A DNA stretch of 64,000 nucleotides from Hordeum vulgare subsp. vulgare (Eukaryota > Streptophyta > Magnoliopsida > Poales > Poaceae): assembly GCF_904849725.1 (NCBI RefSeq), contig NC_058519.1, positions 361,615,974-361,679,973 of the forward strand, read 5' to 3'. A model generated the notes under the pieces. It did no database searches. It saw only the letters and a program-made list of their open reading frames with translations, and was not told the DNA's origin. Made by a program: the position numbers and the translations under genes. Positions 21,629 to 33,541 of the stretch are shown here, piece by piece. Position 1 is the stretch's first letter. The number at the start of each line of letters is the position of its first letter.

Positions 21629-22493
21629 TGTCGAATTTCGGGTTCCACAAAACCCTAAGGATTCGAACTCAGGGGCGCGCGTAGAGACCACACAACATAT
21701 TTGGATTTCCAGACTTGCTGCGCGTTTGGCAAGGATAGGATCTCACGCGAGGGTGAGGAGAACTCGGAGCACAACAGTTTACCCAGGTTCGGGCCGCTGC
21801 AAAGCGTAAAACCCTACTCCTGCTTTGGTGGATTGCCTCTCTCGGAGGTTGATGAACGAGATAGTACAATGCTTTTTGTGCCTCCAGAGGCCAAGTGGCT
21901 TGGTGCGTGGTTCTAGGGTTTTGATGATCTCTCCCCTCTCAGGTATCCTACCCTCTGTATTTATAGTGGAGGCCAGGGCCCTCCTCCCTTATCATAGGCA
22001 CGACGGGGTCCTACAACGGCCAGTTTCGGTGGGAGACAAAGGAACATGCTTCCCGTGTCAAAAGTGGTCTTCGCCTGCAAAGTAGGTGTCCGCCCTACTG
22101 GGAAAGGCCCGCGATGATGTCTTCCCTACTGACGGGCGACATCGGCTTGGTTGCACCGGAAGGGTAACCTTTGGAAGATGCCTTTGGGGTCCACGCAGGC
22201 TCCCACCCTTCTTTGCACCAAAGGGGGGACTACACCGCTCTACCATATGCGGGTCGCCTATCCAGCTTCTGCGCCATCCTTGACTCGTGAAGCCGAGCCT
22301 TGCCTCAGAATGTTCGCCGCTCCGGAGCGGTCCTGAGGAGGCCCGAGCGGGTCTTGATTCCATTCCTCCTCGTGAGGCTTGGCCCCTCACGAGGGCCTTG
22401 CCGTGCCCGCTGGTGCTTGATCGATGGGGTGGGCCACCCTTGGGCCGCAAACACGCAGGTCTAGGTACCCCCGTTCCCAGGACGCCGACAACA
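21629..22493 (-). repeat. B: 5' LTR
   Basis: 865 bp. On the minus strand it begins TGTTGTCGGCGTCCTGGGAA and ends CCGAAATTCGACA, giving TG...CA ends. It is followed at once by TTTGGCACGCCAGGTAGGGG, the leader start common in this class. A TATA-like CTATAAATACAGAGG lies at the complement of about 21951-21965. No second copy occurs in the window. Confidence 0.82.
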
Positions 22494-22498
22494 AAGAT

Positions 22499-23079
22499 GG
22501 CCAAGATTTATTCAAATTCTTTTACAATTTAAATTCATTTCAAAAGTGGATATAAAAGTTTTGCAAACTTCAAATTGAAATTCATGCTTGGGTTGCATAT
22601 AATCCCTAAGTATTTATAAAATTGAAACAACCATTCCTTCAAGTACTTTAGTGCCTCGAAACAATTAAATCGGAGGATAAAACTTATTATTAAATGCCTT
22701 TTGATTTAAAAGAATTCCAAATAAATTCTAAAAACTCCCAAAACTTTTGTGATAGTACTAAATATTGCATACTATTTAATGGAGCATTTCCCACAATTTC
22801 ATTACAGCTAATTGGTCCTAAAAATAAATAGAACAATAGATATAAAAAGAAATGAAAAAGAAAGGGAATAAAAAGTAAAAGGGGGAAACCCCCCTCCCAT
22901 ATTGGGCCATTGGCCTACCTAAAACCCTCCCTACGGCCCACCTAGCCCGGGGGATATATAACCCACCTTCTAACCCTGAAGCCGCTCACCCCCACTCACT
23001 TTTCACCCTCCCCCCACCAAGCACCCTCCCCTCGCGGCAACCTCGCACCGCCCTCGCACCGGCGAGCCACTCGAACCCC
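22499..23079. other. Sequence between elements B and D, origin unclear
   Basis: About 580 bp. The first part is AT-rich without ORFs. From about 22890 it turns into CCCTCC-rich sequence with a TATA box (GGATATATAACCC, 22953-22965), then a C-rich leader. The right-hand continuation after removing D (TSD ACCCC) is 38786 onward, also C-rich. It could be the U3-R part of another LTR or the 5' end of a host gene. Nothing lets me decide. Confidence 0.4.
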
Positions 23080-23089
23080 TGTTGGGGAA

Positions 23090-24736
23090 TGATACGTCTC
23101 AAATGTATCTATAATTTTTGATGGTTTCATGCTGTTATCTTGTCATCTTTGGATGTTTTATGTATGTTTTATATCTTTTTTGGGACTACCTTATTAATTC
23201 AGTGCCAAGTGCCAGTTCCTATTTTTTCTGTGTTTTTGGCTCCTTTCAGATCTGATTTTGGAACGGAGTCCAAACGGAATAAAATCCCCGAAATAATTTT
23301 TTCCCGAACGGGAGAAGATCAGGGGCTTGTGGGCCAAGCCAGGAGAGCTACAGGGAGCCCACAAGCCCTGTAGCCGCCACCAGGGGGGGGCGGCGGCTAG
23401 CAGGCTTGTGGCCTCCCTGGCGCCCCCCTGACCTAGCTCCTTCGCCTATATATTCCCTAAAATACAGAAAAAATCAGGGAATCCACGAAAACACTTTTCC
23501 GCCGCCGCAAGCTTCCGTTTCCGTGAGATCTCATTTGGAGACCCTTCCCGGTGCCCTATGGGAGGGGACTTTGGAGTTGGAGGGCTTCTACATCAACATC
23601 ATCGCCCCTCCAATGACTCATGAGTAGTTCACTTCAGACCTACGGGTCCGTAGTTAGTAGCTAGATGGCTTCTTCTCTTTCTTGGATCTTCAATACAAAG
23701 TTCTCCATGATCTTCATGGAGATCTATCCAATGTAATCCTCTTTGGCAATGTGTTTGTCGAGATTCGATTAATTGTGGATTTGTGATCAGATTATCTATG
23801 ATATATATTTGAGTCTTTGCTGATTTCTTATTTGCATGATTTGATATCCTTGTAAGTCTCTCCGAGTCTTGGGTTTTGTTTGGCCAACTAGATCAATGAT
23901 TCTGGCAATGGGAGAAGTGCTTGGTTTTGGGTTATTACCGTGTGGTGACCTTTCCCAGTGACAGTAGGGGCAGCAAGGCACACATCATGTAGTTGCCATC
24001 AAGGGTCAAGGTGGGCTTTTTCGTAGATATGAGATTGTCCATCTACATCATGTCATCTTGCTTAAGGCATTACTCTGTTCTTTGGACTTAATACACTAGA
24101 TGCATGCTGGATAGCGGTCGACGTGTGGAGTAATAGTAGTAGATGCAGAAAGTATCAGTCTACTTGTTTTGGACGTGATGCCTATAGATATAATCATTGC
24201 CATAGATGACGTCACGACTTTGCGCGGTTCTATCAATTGCTCTACAGTAATTTGTTCACCCACCATCTACTTGCTTTCATGAGAGAAGCCACTAGTAAAC
24301 ACTACAGCCCTCGGGTCTATTCACACCCATTGTTTCCACTTTGCTTTTACTTCGCTTTGTTACTTTGTTGCTTTTAGTTCTCACTTGGCAAACAATCTAT
24401 AAGGGATTGACAACCCCTTCATAGCGTTGGGAGCAAGCTTTTGTGTTTGTGCAAGCACTTGTGATACTCCTTCACTGGATCAATACCTTGGTTCTCAAAA
24501 CTGAGGGAAATACTTACCACCGTTGCGCTACATCACCCTTTCCGCTTCGAGGGAATACCAATGCAAGGCTCCAAGGCCACGGGGGAAATCCTTTGCATAT
24601 TTGCCTAGGAAGTCCCTTAAGGCGTAGCCGTAGCAGAAGGATTCCTGGTGCCGTTGCTGAGGAGAATCAAGACAAGAATAGTCTCCCGTCAGCACGTGTT
24701 TCTGGCGCCATTGGAAGGTCTTTTGTTGCAGTAGCA
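23090..24736 (+). repeat. E: 5' LTR
   Basis: 1647 bp, TGATACGTCTC...GTTGCAGTAGCA. The GC inverted repeat is at 23353-23417 (arms GGGAGCCCACAAGCC and GGCTTGTGGCCTCCC), with a TATA box TATATATT at 23447-23454. Two primer-binding-site-like copies lie near the end (24644-24663 and 24701-24718). It matches 28441-30084. Confidence 0.93.
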
Positions 24737-24987
24737 GAAGTATTTCTCGCGCCGTGGCCGGGGAAGGAGAGATCTATCCAAGTAGGTCTCACAAACTCAT
24801 CTCTTGCATTTACTTTTTTTTGCCACTTGCCTCTCGTTTTCCTCTCCCCCACTTCACATTTGCCGTTTTCATTTGACTTTTCCGTTTGCCTTTTTCATTT
24901 GCCCTTTTCTTTCGCTTGCTTTCTGTTTGCTTGTATGCTATGTGCCTTCAATATGCTTGCATATTCGCTTGCTGAAAATCTAGTGAG
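24737..24987 (+). other. E: primer-binding site and leader
   Basis: TCGCGCCGTGGCCGGGG (24747-24763) is the tRNA-Asp-type site with two changes. A pyrimidine-rich leader with repeated CATTTGCC/TTTGCCTTTT words follows. Confidence 0.65.
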
Positions 24988-25714
24988 ATGGATCGTCATC
25001 CACTTGCTAATCTCTTTAAGAGATCCAATTATGTTGATCCAATTGCTAGTGAGTTGAGTGCACTTGACTATCTTTATGGAGTTTTTCTTGAGATGCGTGA
25101 ATCTGAAAATTGCGAGGAAGAAATTTATGAAGTGATTCACGAGGGCTCCTTGGATGAAAAGCATGATTGCAATGGTTTCACGATAAATTCTATTAGTGAC
25201 AATCATGCTAAGAATATGCAAAACCCTAAGCTTGGGGATGCTAGTTTTGCTTTGTCCACTACTTGTTGCAATGATCATGAGTGGGGCGATGATTTTTCTT
25301 ATGATCTTGAAATTTTTTTAAGCCTCATGATGAATATGATATTTGCAATATTATTGAAAGTGGGTTTGGAGAAGTCATGACTTTAGATGATAATCCCACT
25401 ATTTTTGAAGAGCGTCAACTTTGCATGCATGTGGATCATGAAAAGAATATCCTATGTGATAGTTACATTGTTGAATTCGAATATGATCCCACATGTAATT
25501 ATTATGAGAGAGGAAAATATTGTGTAGAAACTTTCATATCACTAAATCACCTCTCGTTATGTTGAGATTGCTATTGTCTCTTTCTTCTTCCTTGCATTTG
25601 GTAACTATTGGTTGTCTTGACAATCTGTTTTCCTATAAAATGCCTATGCATAGGAAGTATGTTAGACTTAGATGTGATTTTCACATCCTTTATGATGCTC
25701 TCGGTGTGCTTTAA
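24988..25714 (+). pseudogene. E: degenerate ORF of unknown function, homologous to H 44807-45598
   Basis: The ATG at 24988 opens a 130-codon frame (ELSALDYLYGVFLEMRES..., KHDCNGFT, NPKLGDASF). It then shifts at about 25377 (VDHEKNILCDSYIVEFEYDP, CNYYERGKY) and again near 25520 (MPMHRKYVRLRCDFHILYDAL, stop TAA at 25712-25714). The same blocks appear in the same order in H: HDCN, HKLGDA, VDHENN, YIVEF, NYYERG, MHRKWVRLKC and LHDA. I do not recognise the protein. It is acidic, rich in Asp, Glu and Asn, with no gag, zinc-knuckle or protease motif. Confidence 0.6.
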
Positions 25715-28440
25715 TTCTTGTCTTTTGTGTGAGCATCATTGAATTATCAATGCCTAGCTAAGGGCGTTAAACAATAGCGCTTGTTCGGAGGCAACCCAAC
25801 GAATCTATCCTTTTTCTTTCTGTTTTGTGTTTTCCACACTTTCATAATTCTATTATGATTGTGTATTTTGTGTTTCTTTTTGCGTTTGTGCCAAGCAAAA
25901 CCGTTATGATTAGTCTTGGGGATGATCGTTTGGTCATGCTGGAAAAGATAGAAACTTTCTGCTCACGAAAAGAATTTTCATTTTTTTCTGTAAGAGAATT
26001 TGAGTTGATTCTTTTTACTGCTGATTGCTATGCAAATTCTTGAGACTGTCGTAATTTTTCAGAATTTTTGAAGTACCAGAAGTATACGAAGTATACAGAT
26101 TGCTACAGACTGGTCTGGTGTTAACAGATTCTGTTTTTGTTGTGTTGGTTGCTTGTTTTGATGAAACTATGGATAGTATCGGGGGGTATTAGCCATGGAA
26201 GATTGAAGATACAGTAACCCAACATCAACATAAGTAGAATTTAAGTTTGCTACGGTACCTAAGGAAGTGGTGGTTTGCTTTCTTATACTAATGTTATCAT
26301 GAGTTTCTGTTTAAGTTTCGTGTTGTGAACTTTTCAAGTTTTGGGTGAAGTTCTTATGGACAAAAAGATAAAGAGTGGCAAGAGCTGAAGCTTGGGGATG
26401 CCCAAGGCACCCCAAGATATTCAAGGATGCCGTAAAAGCCTAAGCTTGGGGATGCCCCGGGAAGGCATCCCCTCTCTCGTCTTCAATCCATTTGTAACGT
26501 TACTTGGGGCTATATTTTTATTCACCACATGTTATGTGTTTTGCTTGGAGCGTCTTGTATCGTAGGAGTCTTCTATTTTTGTTGTGTCACAATCATCCTT
26601 GCTGCACACCTAGAGAGAGAGACATGCACTCACCGTGATTTTGTCGAGTTTCACTTATATCCTTTGGTAGACAATCCATCTCACATGTGCTTCACTTATA
26701 TCTTTTGAGCTAGATACTTTTGCTCTATGTGCTTCACTTATATCTTTTAGAGCACAGTGGTGCGTGGCTTGGTAGTTTATCTATGCTTTGAAAGTAGTCT
26801 CAAAAGGGGTAGTTATCCAAAGGGATACAAAAACTTCCACCTTCATGTGCATTGAATAGTTAGAGAAGTTTGATTCATCTCAATTAGTTTTGAGTTGTGG
26901 TTTTGGTAATATTGAAGTTATGCTAGTAAGGTGTTGTGGATCTAGAAATACTTGTGTTGAAGTTAGTGATTCCTGTAGCATGCACATATGGTGAACCGCT
27001 ATGTGATGAAGTCTGAGCATGATTAGTCTTTTGATTGTCATCCTTTGTGTGGCGGTCGGGATCGCGCGATGGTTTATACCTACCAACCATTCCCCTAGGA
27101 GTATGCGTTGAATGCTTTGTTTCCATTACTAATAAAACTTTTGCAACAAGTATATGAGTTCTTCATGACTATTGTTGAGTCCATGGTTTAGATGTACTTT
27201 CACCTTCCACCATCACTATCTTCTTAGTGCCGTGCAACTTTCACCGGTGCACAAAACCCACCATTAGCCTCCCTCAAAATAGCCACCATACCTACCTACT
27301 ATGGCTTTTTCAAAGTCATTCAGAGATATATTGCCATGCAACTACCACCATGACATGTGCCACCACTTCTACATTGCCATTGCATGATCGTAAGATAGCT
27401 AGCATGATGTTTCCATTAATGTCTATGCCATGCTAGATCATTGTCAAGGTACATTACCAAAGGCATTCCATATAGAGTCATCGTTGCTCTAAGTTTTGAG
27501 TTGAAAGTGTGATGATCAACATTGATGGAGCATTGTCCCATGTGAGGAAATAAAAGAGGCCAAAGATGCCCACCAAAATAAAATAAAAAAATAAAAAAGT
27601 AAGAGGCCAAAGAGCCCAAATAAAAAATAATAATAAAAAACAATGAGAGAAAAAGAGAGAAGGGACAATGCTACCACCATTCCACACTTGTGCATATTAA
27701 GCACCATGATCTTCATGATTGAGAGTCTCTCGTTTTTTCACCACCATATAGCTAGTGGGAATTTTTCATTATATAACTTGGCTTGTATATCCCAATGATA
27801 GGCTTCCTCAAAATTGCCTTAGGTCTTTGTGAGCAAGCAAGTTGGATGCACACCCACTAGTTTTCTTTAAGAGCTTTCACATACTCTTAGCTCTAGTGCA
27901 TCATTTGTATGGCAATCCCTACTCATTCACATTGATATCTATTGATGAGCATCTCCACGCTTATTGATATGCCTAGTTAATGTGACCATCTTCTCCTTGT
28001 TTTTCTTGCAACCTCCACCACACTCCACACCACTTATAGTGCTAAAACCATGGCTCACGCTCATGTATTGCGTGAGAGTTGAAAAGGTTTGAGAAAGTAA
28101 AGGTGTGAAAACAATTACTTGGCCAATACCGGGGTTGTACATGATTTAAATTCATTGTGCAATGATGATAGAGTATAGCCAGACTATATGCTTTTGTAGG
28201 GATAACTTTCTTTTGGCCTTGTTATTTTGAAAGTTCATGATTACTTTGCTAGTTTGCTTGAATTATTATTGTTTCCACGTCAATAGCAAACTATTGTTTT
28301 GAATCTAATGGATCTGAACATTCACGTCACATAAGAGGAGTTACAAAGGACATCTATGCTAGGTAGCATGAAAGCATCAAAAATTCATTCTTTATCACTT
28401 CCCTACTCGAGGACGAGTATGAGTTAAGCTTGGGGATGCT
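25715..28440 (+). other. E: long 3' non-coding region
   Basis: About 2.7 kb without a supported gene. It contains two polypurine-like AAGCTTGGGGATG copies (26388-26400 and 26442-26454), a short tandem array with three TTCACTTATATC(C)TTT units (about 26649, 26691 and 26730), an A-rich tract (about 27580-27650), and at the end hairpin TACTCG-AGGA-CGAGTA (28404-28419) plus the terminal polypurine tract. The region aligns with 45599-48389 of H and, inverted, with 41666-43027 of G. Confidence 0.7.
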
Positions 28441-30084
28441 TGATACGTCTCAAACGTATCTATAATTTTTGATGGTTTCATGTTGTTATCTTGTCATCTT
28501 TGGATGTTTTATGTATCTTTTATATCTTTTTTGGGACTAACTTATTAATTCAGTGCCAAGTGCCAGTTCCTGTTTTTTCTGTGTTTTTGGCTCCTTTTAG
28601 ATCTGATTTTGGAACGGAGTCCAAACGGAATAAAATCCCCGAAATAAATTTTTCCCGAACAGAAGAAGATCAGGGGGCTTGTGGGCCAAGCCAGGAGAGC
28701 TACAAGGAGCCCACAAACCCTGTAGCCGCCACCAGGGGGGCGGAGGCTAGCAGGCTTGTGGCCTCCCTGGCGCCCCCTGACCTAGCTCGTTCGCCTATAT
28801 ATTCCGTAAAATACCGAAAAATCAGGGAATCCACGAAAACACTTATCCGCCACCGCAAGCTTCCGTTTCCGCGAGATCTCATCTGGAGACCCTTCCCAGT
28901 GCCCTGTCGGAGGGGACTTTGGAGTTGGAGGGCTTCTACATCAACATCATCGCCCCTCCAATGACTCGTGAGTAGTTCACTTCAGACCTACGGGTCCGTA
29001 GTTAGTAGCTAGATGGCTTCTTCTATCTCTTGGATCTTCAATACAAAGTTCTCCATGATCTTCATGGAGATCTATCCGATGTAATCCTCTTTGGCGGTGT
29101 GTTTGCGAGATCCGATGAATTGTGATTTGTGATCAGATTATCTTTTATATATGGTTGAGTCTTTGCTGATTTCTTATTTGCATGATTTGATATCCTTGTA
29201 AGTCTCTCCGAGTCTTGGGTTTTGTTTGGCCAATTAGATCTATGATTCTTGCAATGGGAGAAGTGCTTGGTTTTGGGTTCTTACCGTGTGGTGACCTTTT
29301 CCAGTGACAGTAGGGGCAGCAAGGCACACATCGTGTAGTTGCCATCGAGGGTAACAAGGTGGGATTTTTTGTAGATATGATATTGTCCATCTACATCATG
29401 TCATCTTGCTTAAGGCGTTACTCTGTTCTTTGGACTTAATACACTAGATGCATGCTGGATAGCGGTCGACGTGTGGAGTAATAGTAGTAGATGCAGAAAG
29501 TATCGGTCTACTTGTTTTGTACGTGATGCCTATAGATATAATCATTTCCATAGATGACGTCACGACTTTGCGCGGTTTTATCAATTTCTCGACAGTAATT
29601 TGTTCACCCACCATCTACTTGCTTTCATGAGAGAAGCTACTAGTAAACACTGCGCCCCCCGGGTCTATTCACACCTATCGTTTCCACTTTTCTTTTACTT
29701 TTCTTTGTTACTTTGTTGCTTTCAGTTCTCACTTGGCAAACAATCTATAAGGGATTGACAACCCCTTCATAGCGTTGGGAGCAAGCTTTTGTGTTTGTGA
29801 AGGAACTTGTGATACTCGTTCACTGGCTCGATACCTTGGTTCTCAAAACTGAGGGAAATACTTACCACCACTGCGCTACATCACCCTTTCCGCTTCGAGG
29901 GAACACCAACGCAAGGCTCCAAGGCCACGGGGGAAATCCTTTGCATATTTGCCTAGGTAGTCCCTTAAGGCGTAGCCGTAGCACAAGGATTCCTGGTGCC
30001 GTTGGTGAGGAGAATCAAGACAACAACAGTCTCCCGTCAGCACGTGTTTCTGGCGCCATTGGAAGGTATTTTGTTGCAGTAGCA
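28441..30084 (+). repeat. E: 3' LTR
   Basis: 1644 bp. It follows the polypurine tract AAGCTTGGGGATGC and ends GTTGCAGTAGCA, then the GGGAA duplication. TATATATT is at 28796-28803. Differences from the 5' LTR are scattered single bases and small indels. Confidence 0.93.
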
Positions 30085-31896
30085 GGGAACGTCGCATGGG
30101 AAACAAATTTTTTCCTACGCACATGAAGACCTATCATGGTGATGCCCATCTACAAGAGGAGATTTGGATCTACGTACCCTTGTAGATCGCACAGTAGGAA
30201 GTGTTAAGAAACGCGGTTGATGTAGTGGAACGTCCTCATGTCCCTCGATCCGCCCCGCAAACCGTCCCAAGAACCGTCCCGCGATCCGTCCCACGATCCA
30301 TTCCGATCTAGTGCCGAACGGACGGCACCTCCGCGTTCAGCACACGTACAACTCGACGATGATCACGCCCTTCTTGATCCAGCGAGCAAGACAGAGAAGT
30401 ACATGAGTTCTCCGGCAGCATGACGGCACTCCGGTGGTGGTGAAGGATCTATGCCTGCAGGGCCCCGCCCGAGCTCCGTAGAAATACGATCTAGAGGTAA
30501 AACTATGGTGTCTAGATCTGAATTGCACATGATAAAAGTTGTCTCAAATCATCCCTAAATCACCACTATATATAGGAGGGAGGGGGAGGAGGCTTGACTT
30601 GAGGGCCAAGCTCTCAAGGGTGCACCGGCTAGGGAGGAGGAGGAATCCTCCAATCCTAGTCCAACTAGGATTGGAAAGTGGAGTCCTTCTCTTCCTTCCC
30701 ACCTTTTTTTCTTTGGTTTTTATTTATTGGCGCATAGGTCCCTTTGGGCTGTCCCACCCGCCCACTAAGGGCTGGTGCGCCACCCCTAGGGCCTTTGGGC
30801 TTCCCCGGGTGGGTTCCCCCCTCCCGGTGAACATCCAGAACCCATTCGTCACTCCCGATACAATCCCGGTAATGCCCGAAAACCTTCCGGTAACCAAATG
30901 AAGTCATCCTATATATCAATCTTTGTCTCCGGACCATTCCAGAAACCCTCGTGATGTCCGTGATCTCATACAGGACTCCTAACAACATTCGGTAACCACA
31001 CATATAACTCAACTATACTAAAACATCGCCGAACCTTAAGTGTGCAGGCCCTTCGGGTTCGAGAACTATGTAGACATGCCCGGAGATACTCCTCGGTCAA
31101 TATCCAATAGCGGGACCTGGATGCCCATATTGGATCCTACATATTCTCCAAAGATCTTATCGGTTGAACCTCAGTGTCAAGGATTCATATAACCCCGTAT
31201 GTCATTCCCTTTGTCCTTCGGTATGTTACTTGCCCCAGATTCGATCGTCGGTATCCGCATACCTATTTCAATCTCGTTACCGGCAAGTCTCTTTACTCGT
31301 AGTGTAATAAAAGATCTCGTGACTTATACTTAGTCACATTGCTTTCAAGGCTTGTGTGTGATGTTGTATTACCGAGTGGGCCCCGAGATACCTCTCCGTC
31401 ACACGAAGTGACAAATCCCAGTCTTGATCCATACTAACTCAACGGACACCTTCGGAGATACCTGTAGAGCACCTTTATAGTCACCCAGTTACGTTGTGAC
31501 GTTTGATCCACACAAGGTATTCCTCCGGTGCTAGTGTGTTATATGATCTCATGGTCATAGGAACAAATACTTGACACGCAGAAAACTATAGCTATAAAAC
31601 GACACGATCAATATGATACGTTCATAGTTCGGGTCTAGTCCATCGCATGATTCTCCTAATAATGTGATCCAGTTATCAAGGAACAACACTTTGCACATAG
31701 TCAGAAAACCTTGACTATCCTTGATCAACTGTCTAGCCAACTAGAGGCTTGCTAGGGACATTGTTTTGTCTATGTATCCACACATGTATCTATGTTTTCA
31801 TTCAATACAATTATAGCATGGATAATAAACGATTATATTTAAACAGGAAATATAATAATAACTATTTATCATTGCCTCTAGGGCATATTTCCAAGA
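30085..31896 (-). repeat. D: 3' LTR (main part; last 10 bp at 23080-23089)
   Basis: On the minus strand it starts TCTTGGAAATATGCCCTAG, with G changed to C at the second base of the normal TG. TATATATA lies at 30567-30574 (both strands, palindromic). The rest of the LTR end, TTCCCCAACA on the minus strand, is beyond element E. The polypurine tract GTGGGAGAC precedes it on the minus strand (complement of about 31897-31906). Confidence 0.93.
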
Positions 31897-31948
31897 GTCT
31901 CCCACCTGCACTAGAGTCAATAATCTAGTCCTCACGTTGCCATGCGAT

Positions 31949-33541
31949 TTACAATGTGATAAATCGAACACCCATACAGTTCTGGTGTTGACCATGTTTT
32001 GCCCATGGAAGAGGTTTAGTCGACGGGTCTGCTACATTCAGATTCGTGTGCACTTTGCAAATATTCACGTCCTCTCCTTTGACGTAGTCGCTGATGAGGT
32101 TGAAGCGTCGTTTGACGTGTCTGGTCGTCTTGTGAAACCTTGGTTCCTTTGCTAAGGAAATGGCACCAGTGTTGTCACATAACAGAGTTAATGGATCTAC
32201 TGTGCTCGGCACAACTCCAAGATCTGTCATGAACTGCTTCATCCAGACACCCTCCTTTGCTGCCTCCGAGGCAGCCATGTACTCCACTTCACATGTAGAA
32301 TCTGCTACGACGCTCTGCTTGGAACTGCACCAGCTTACCGCACCCCCATTAAGAATAAATACGTATCCGGTTTGAGACTTAGAGTCATCCGGATCGGTGT
32401 CAAAACTTGCATCGACGTAACCTTTTACGACGAGCTCTTTGTCACCTCCATAAACGAGAAACATTTCCTTAGTCCTTTTCAGGTACTTCAGAATATTCTT
32501 GACCGCCGTCGAGTGATCCACTCCTGGATAACTCTGAAACCTGCATGCCATACTTTTGGCCAAGCTGACGTCTGGTCTAGTGCACATCATTGCATACATG
32601 ATAGAACCTACGGCTGAAGCGTAGGGGATGGAACTCATTTGTTCTCTATCTTCCGGAGTTGCTAGGCACTGAGTCTTACTCATTTTTATACCTTGTAATA
32701 CTGGCAAGAACCCTTTCTTGGACTGATCCATTTTGAACTTCTTCAAAACTTTATCAAGGTATGTGCTTTGTGAAAGTCCTATCAGGCGGTTCGATCTATC
32801 CCGATAGATCTTAATGCATAGAATGTAAGCAGGTTCTCCTAGGTCCTTCATAGAGAAACTTTTATTCAAGTAATCTTTTATGCTCTGCAAAAGCTCCACG
32901 TTGTTTCCAATCAGCAATATGTTGTCCACATATAATATTAGAAACGCCACAGAGCTCCCACTCACTTTCTTGTAAATACAAGATTCTCCAACCACTTGTA
33001 TAAACCCAAATGCTTTCATCACCTCATCAAAGCGCTTATTCCAACTCCGAGATGCTTGCACCAGTCCATAAATGAATCGCTGGAGCTTGCATACTTTGTT
33101 AGCATTATTTGGATCAACAAAACCTTCGGGTTGCATCATATACAACTCTTCCTTACGAAAACCGTTAAGGAACGCCGTTTTGACATCCATCTGCCATTTT
33201 TCATAATCGTAAAAGGCAACTATTGCTAACATGATTCGGACGGACTTAAGCATCGCTACCGGTGAGAAAGTCTCATCGTAGTCAACTACTTGAGCTTGTG
33301 AAAAACCCTTTGCCACAACTCGAGCTTTATATACGGTCACATTACCGTCTGCGTCCGTCTTCTTCTTATAGATCCATTTGTTCTTAATAGCCTTGCGGCC
33401 TTCAGGTAGTACTTCCAAAGACCACACTTTGTTCTCGTATATGGATCCTATCTCGGACTTCATGGCCTCCAGCCATTTGTTGGAACCCGGGCCCACCATT
33501 GCTTCTTCATAATTCGCAGGTTCATTGTTGTCCAACAACAT
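31949..33541 (-). pseudogene. D: copia reverse transcriptase-RNase H (530 codons open)
   Basis: An open frame of 530 codons covers the RT and RNase H of a BARE-like polyprotein. It includes EAMKSEIGSIYENKVWSL, KARVVAKGFSQAQVVDYDETF, MDVKTAFLNG, LEDs-equivalent IYGLVQASRSWNKRFDE, then the polymerase motif LILYVDNILLIG. The family has YVDD there. The second Asp is Asn, so a metal-binding residue is lost and activity is unlikely. RNase H follows with VKGYVDASFDTDPDDSKSQT, SKQSVVADSTCEVEYMA and LLCDNTGAISLAKEP. The end, near VHTNLNVADPSTKPLP, is normal for the family. The frame is continuous with nothing upstream, because gag and integrase are broken. Confidence 0.88.

Larger units (their letters stand above)
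6398..22493 (-). mobile_element. Element B: Tat/Retand-lineage gypsy element, 5' LTR and pol, interrupted by C
   Basis: On the minus strand B runs 5' LTR (21629-22493), protease, reverse transcriptase, RNase H, a second RNase H, integrase, then a long 3' region. Element C splits it inside integrase at 8310-17717. Rejoining across the ACGCT duplication brings the two integrase halves together, which proves the nesting. The extra RNase H-like domain and the long 3' region are known marks of the Tat lineage. Nearly all of gag is missing: protease begins only about 300 bp after the 5' LTR. The 3' LTR is not in the window, since no sequence like 21629-22493 occurs in 6398-8309. It is expected beyond element A. 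The right flank after the LTR is AAGAT (22494-22498). Confidence 0.85.
23090..30084 (+). mobile_element. Element E: complete non-autonomous gypsy-like element inside D's 3' LTR
   Basis: 6995 bp, flanked by GGGAA (23085-23089 and 30085-30089). It has 5' LTR 23090-24736, a mutated tRNA-Asp-type primer-binding site, a degenerate unknown ORF, a long non-coding region, a polypurine tract (28426-28439) and 3' LTR 28441-30084. No gag, protease, RT or integrase is detectable, so it fits the large-derivative (LARD-like) class. Its LTR start, hairpin and polypurine tract tie it to the Athila-type elements here. It is inserted ten bases from the end of D's LTR. Confidence 0.93.

Noticed and set aside
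24443..25057. Open frame of 204 codons on the + strand
   Set aside because: It runs across E's LTR end, primer-binding site and leader and has no domain; the element structure explains the sequence better.
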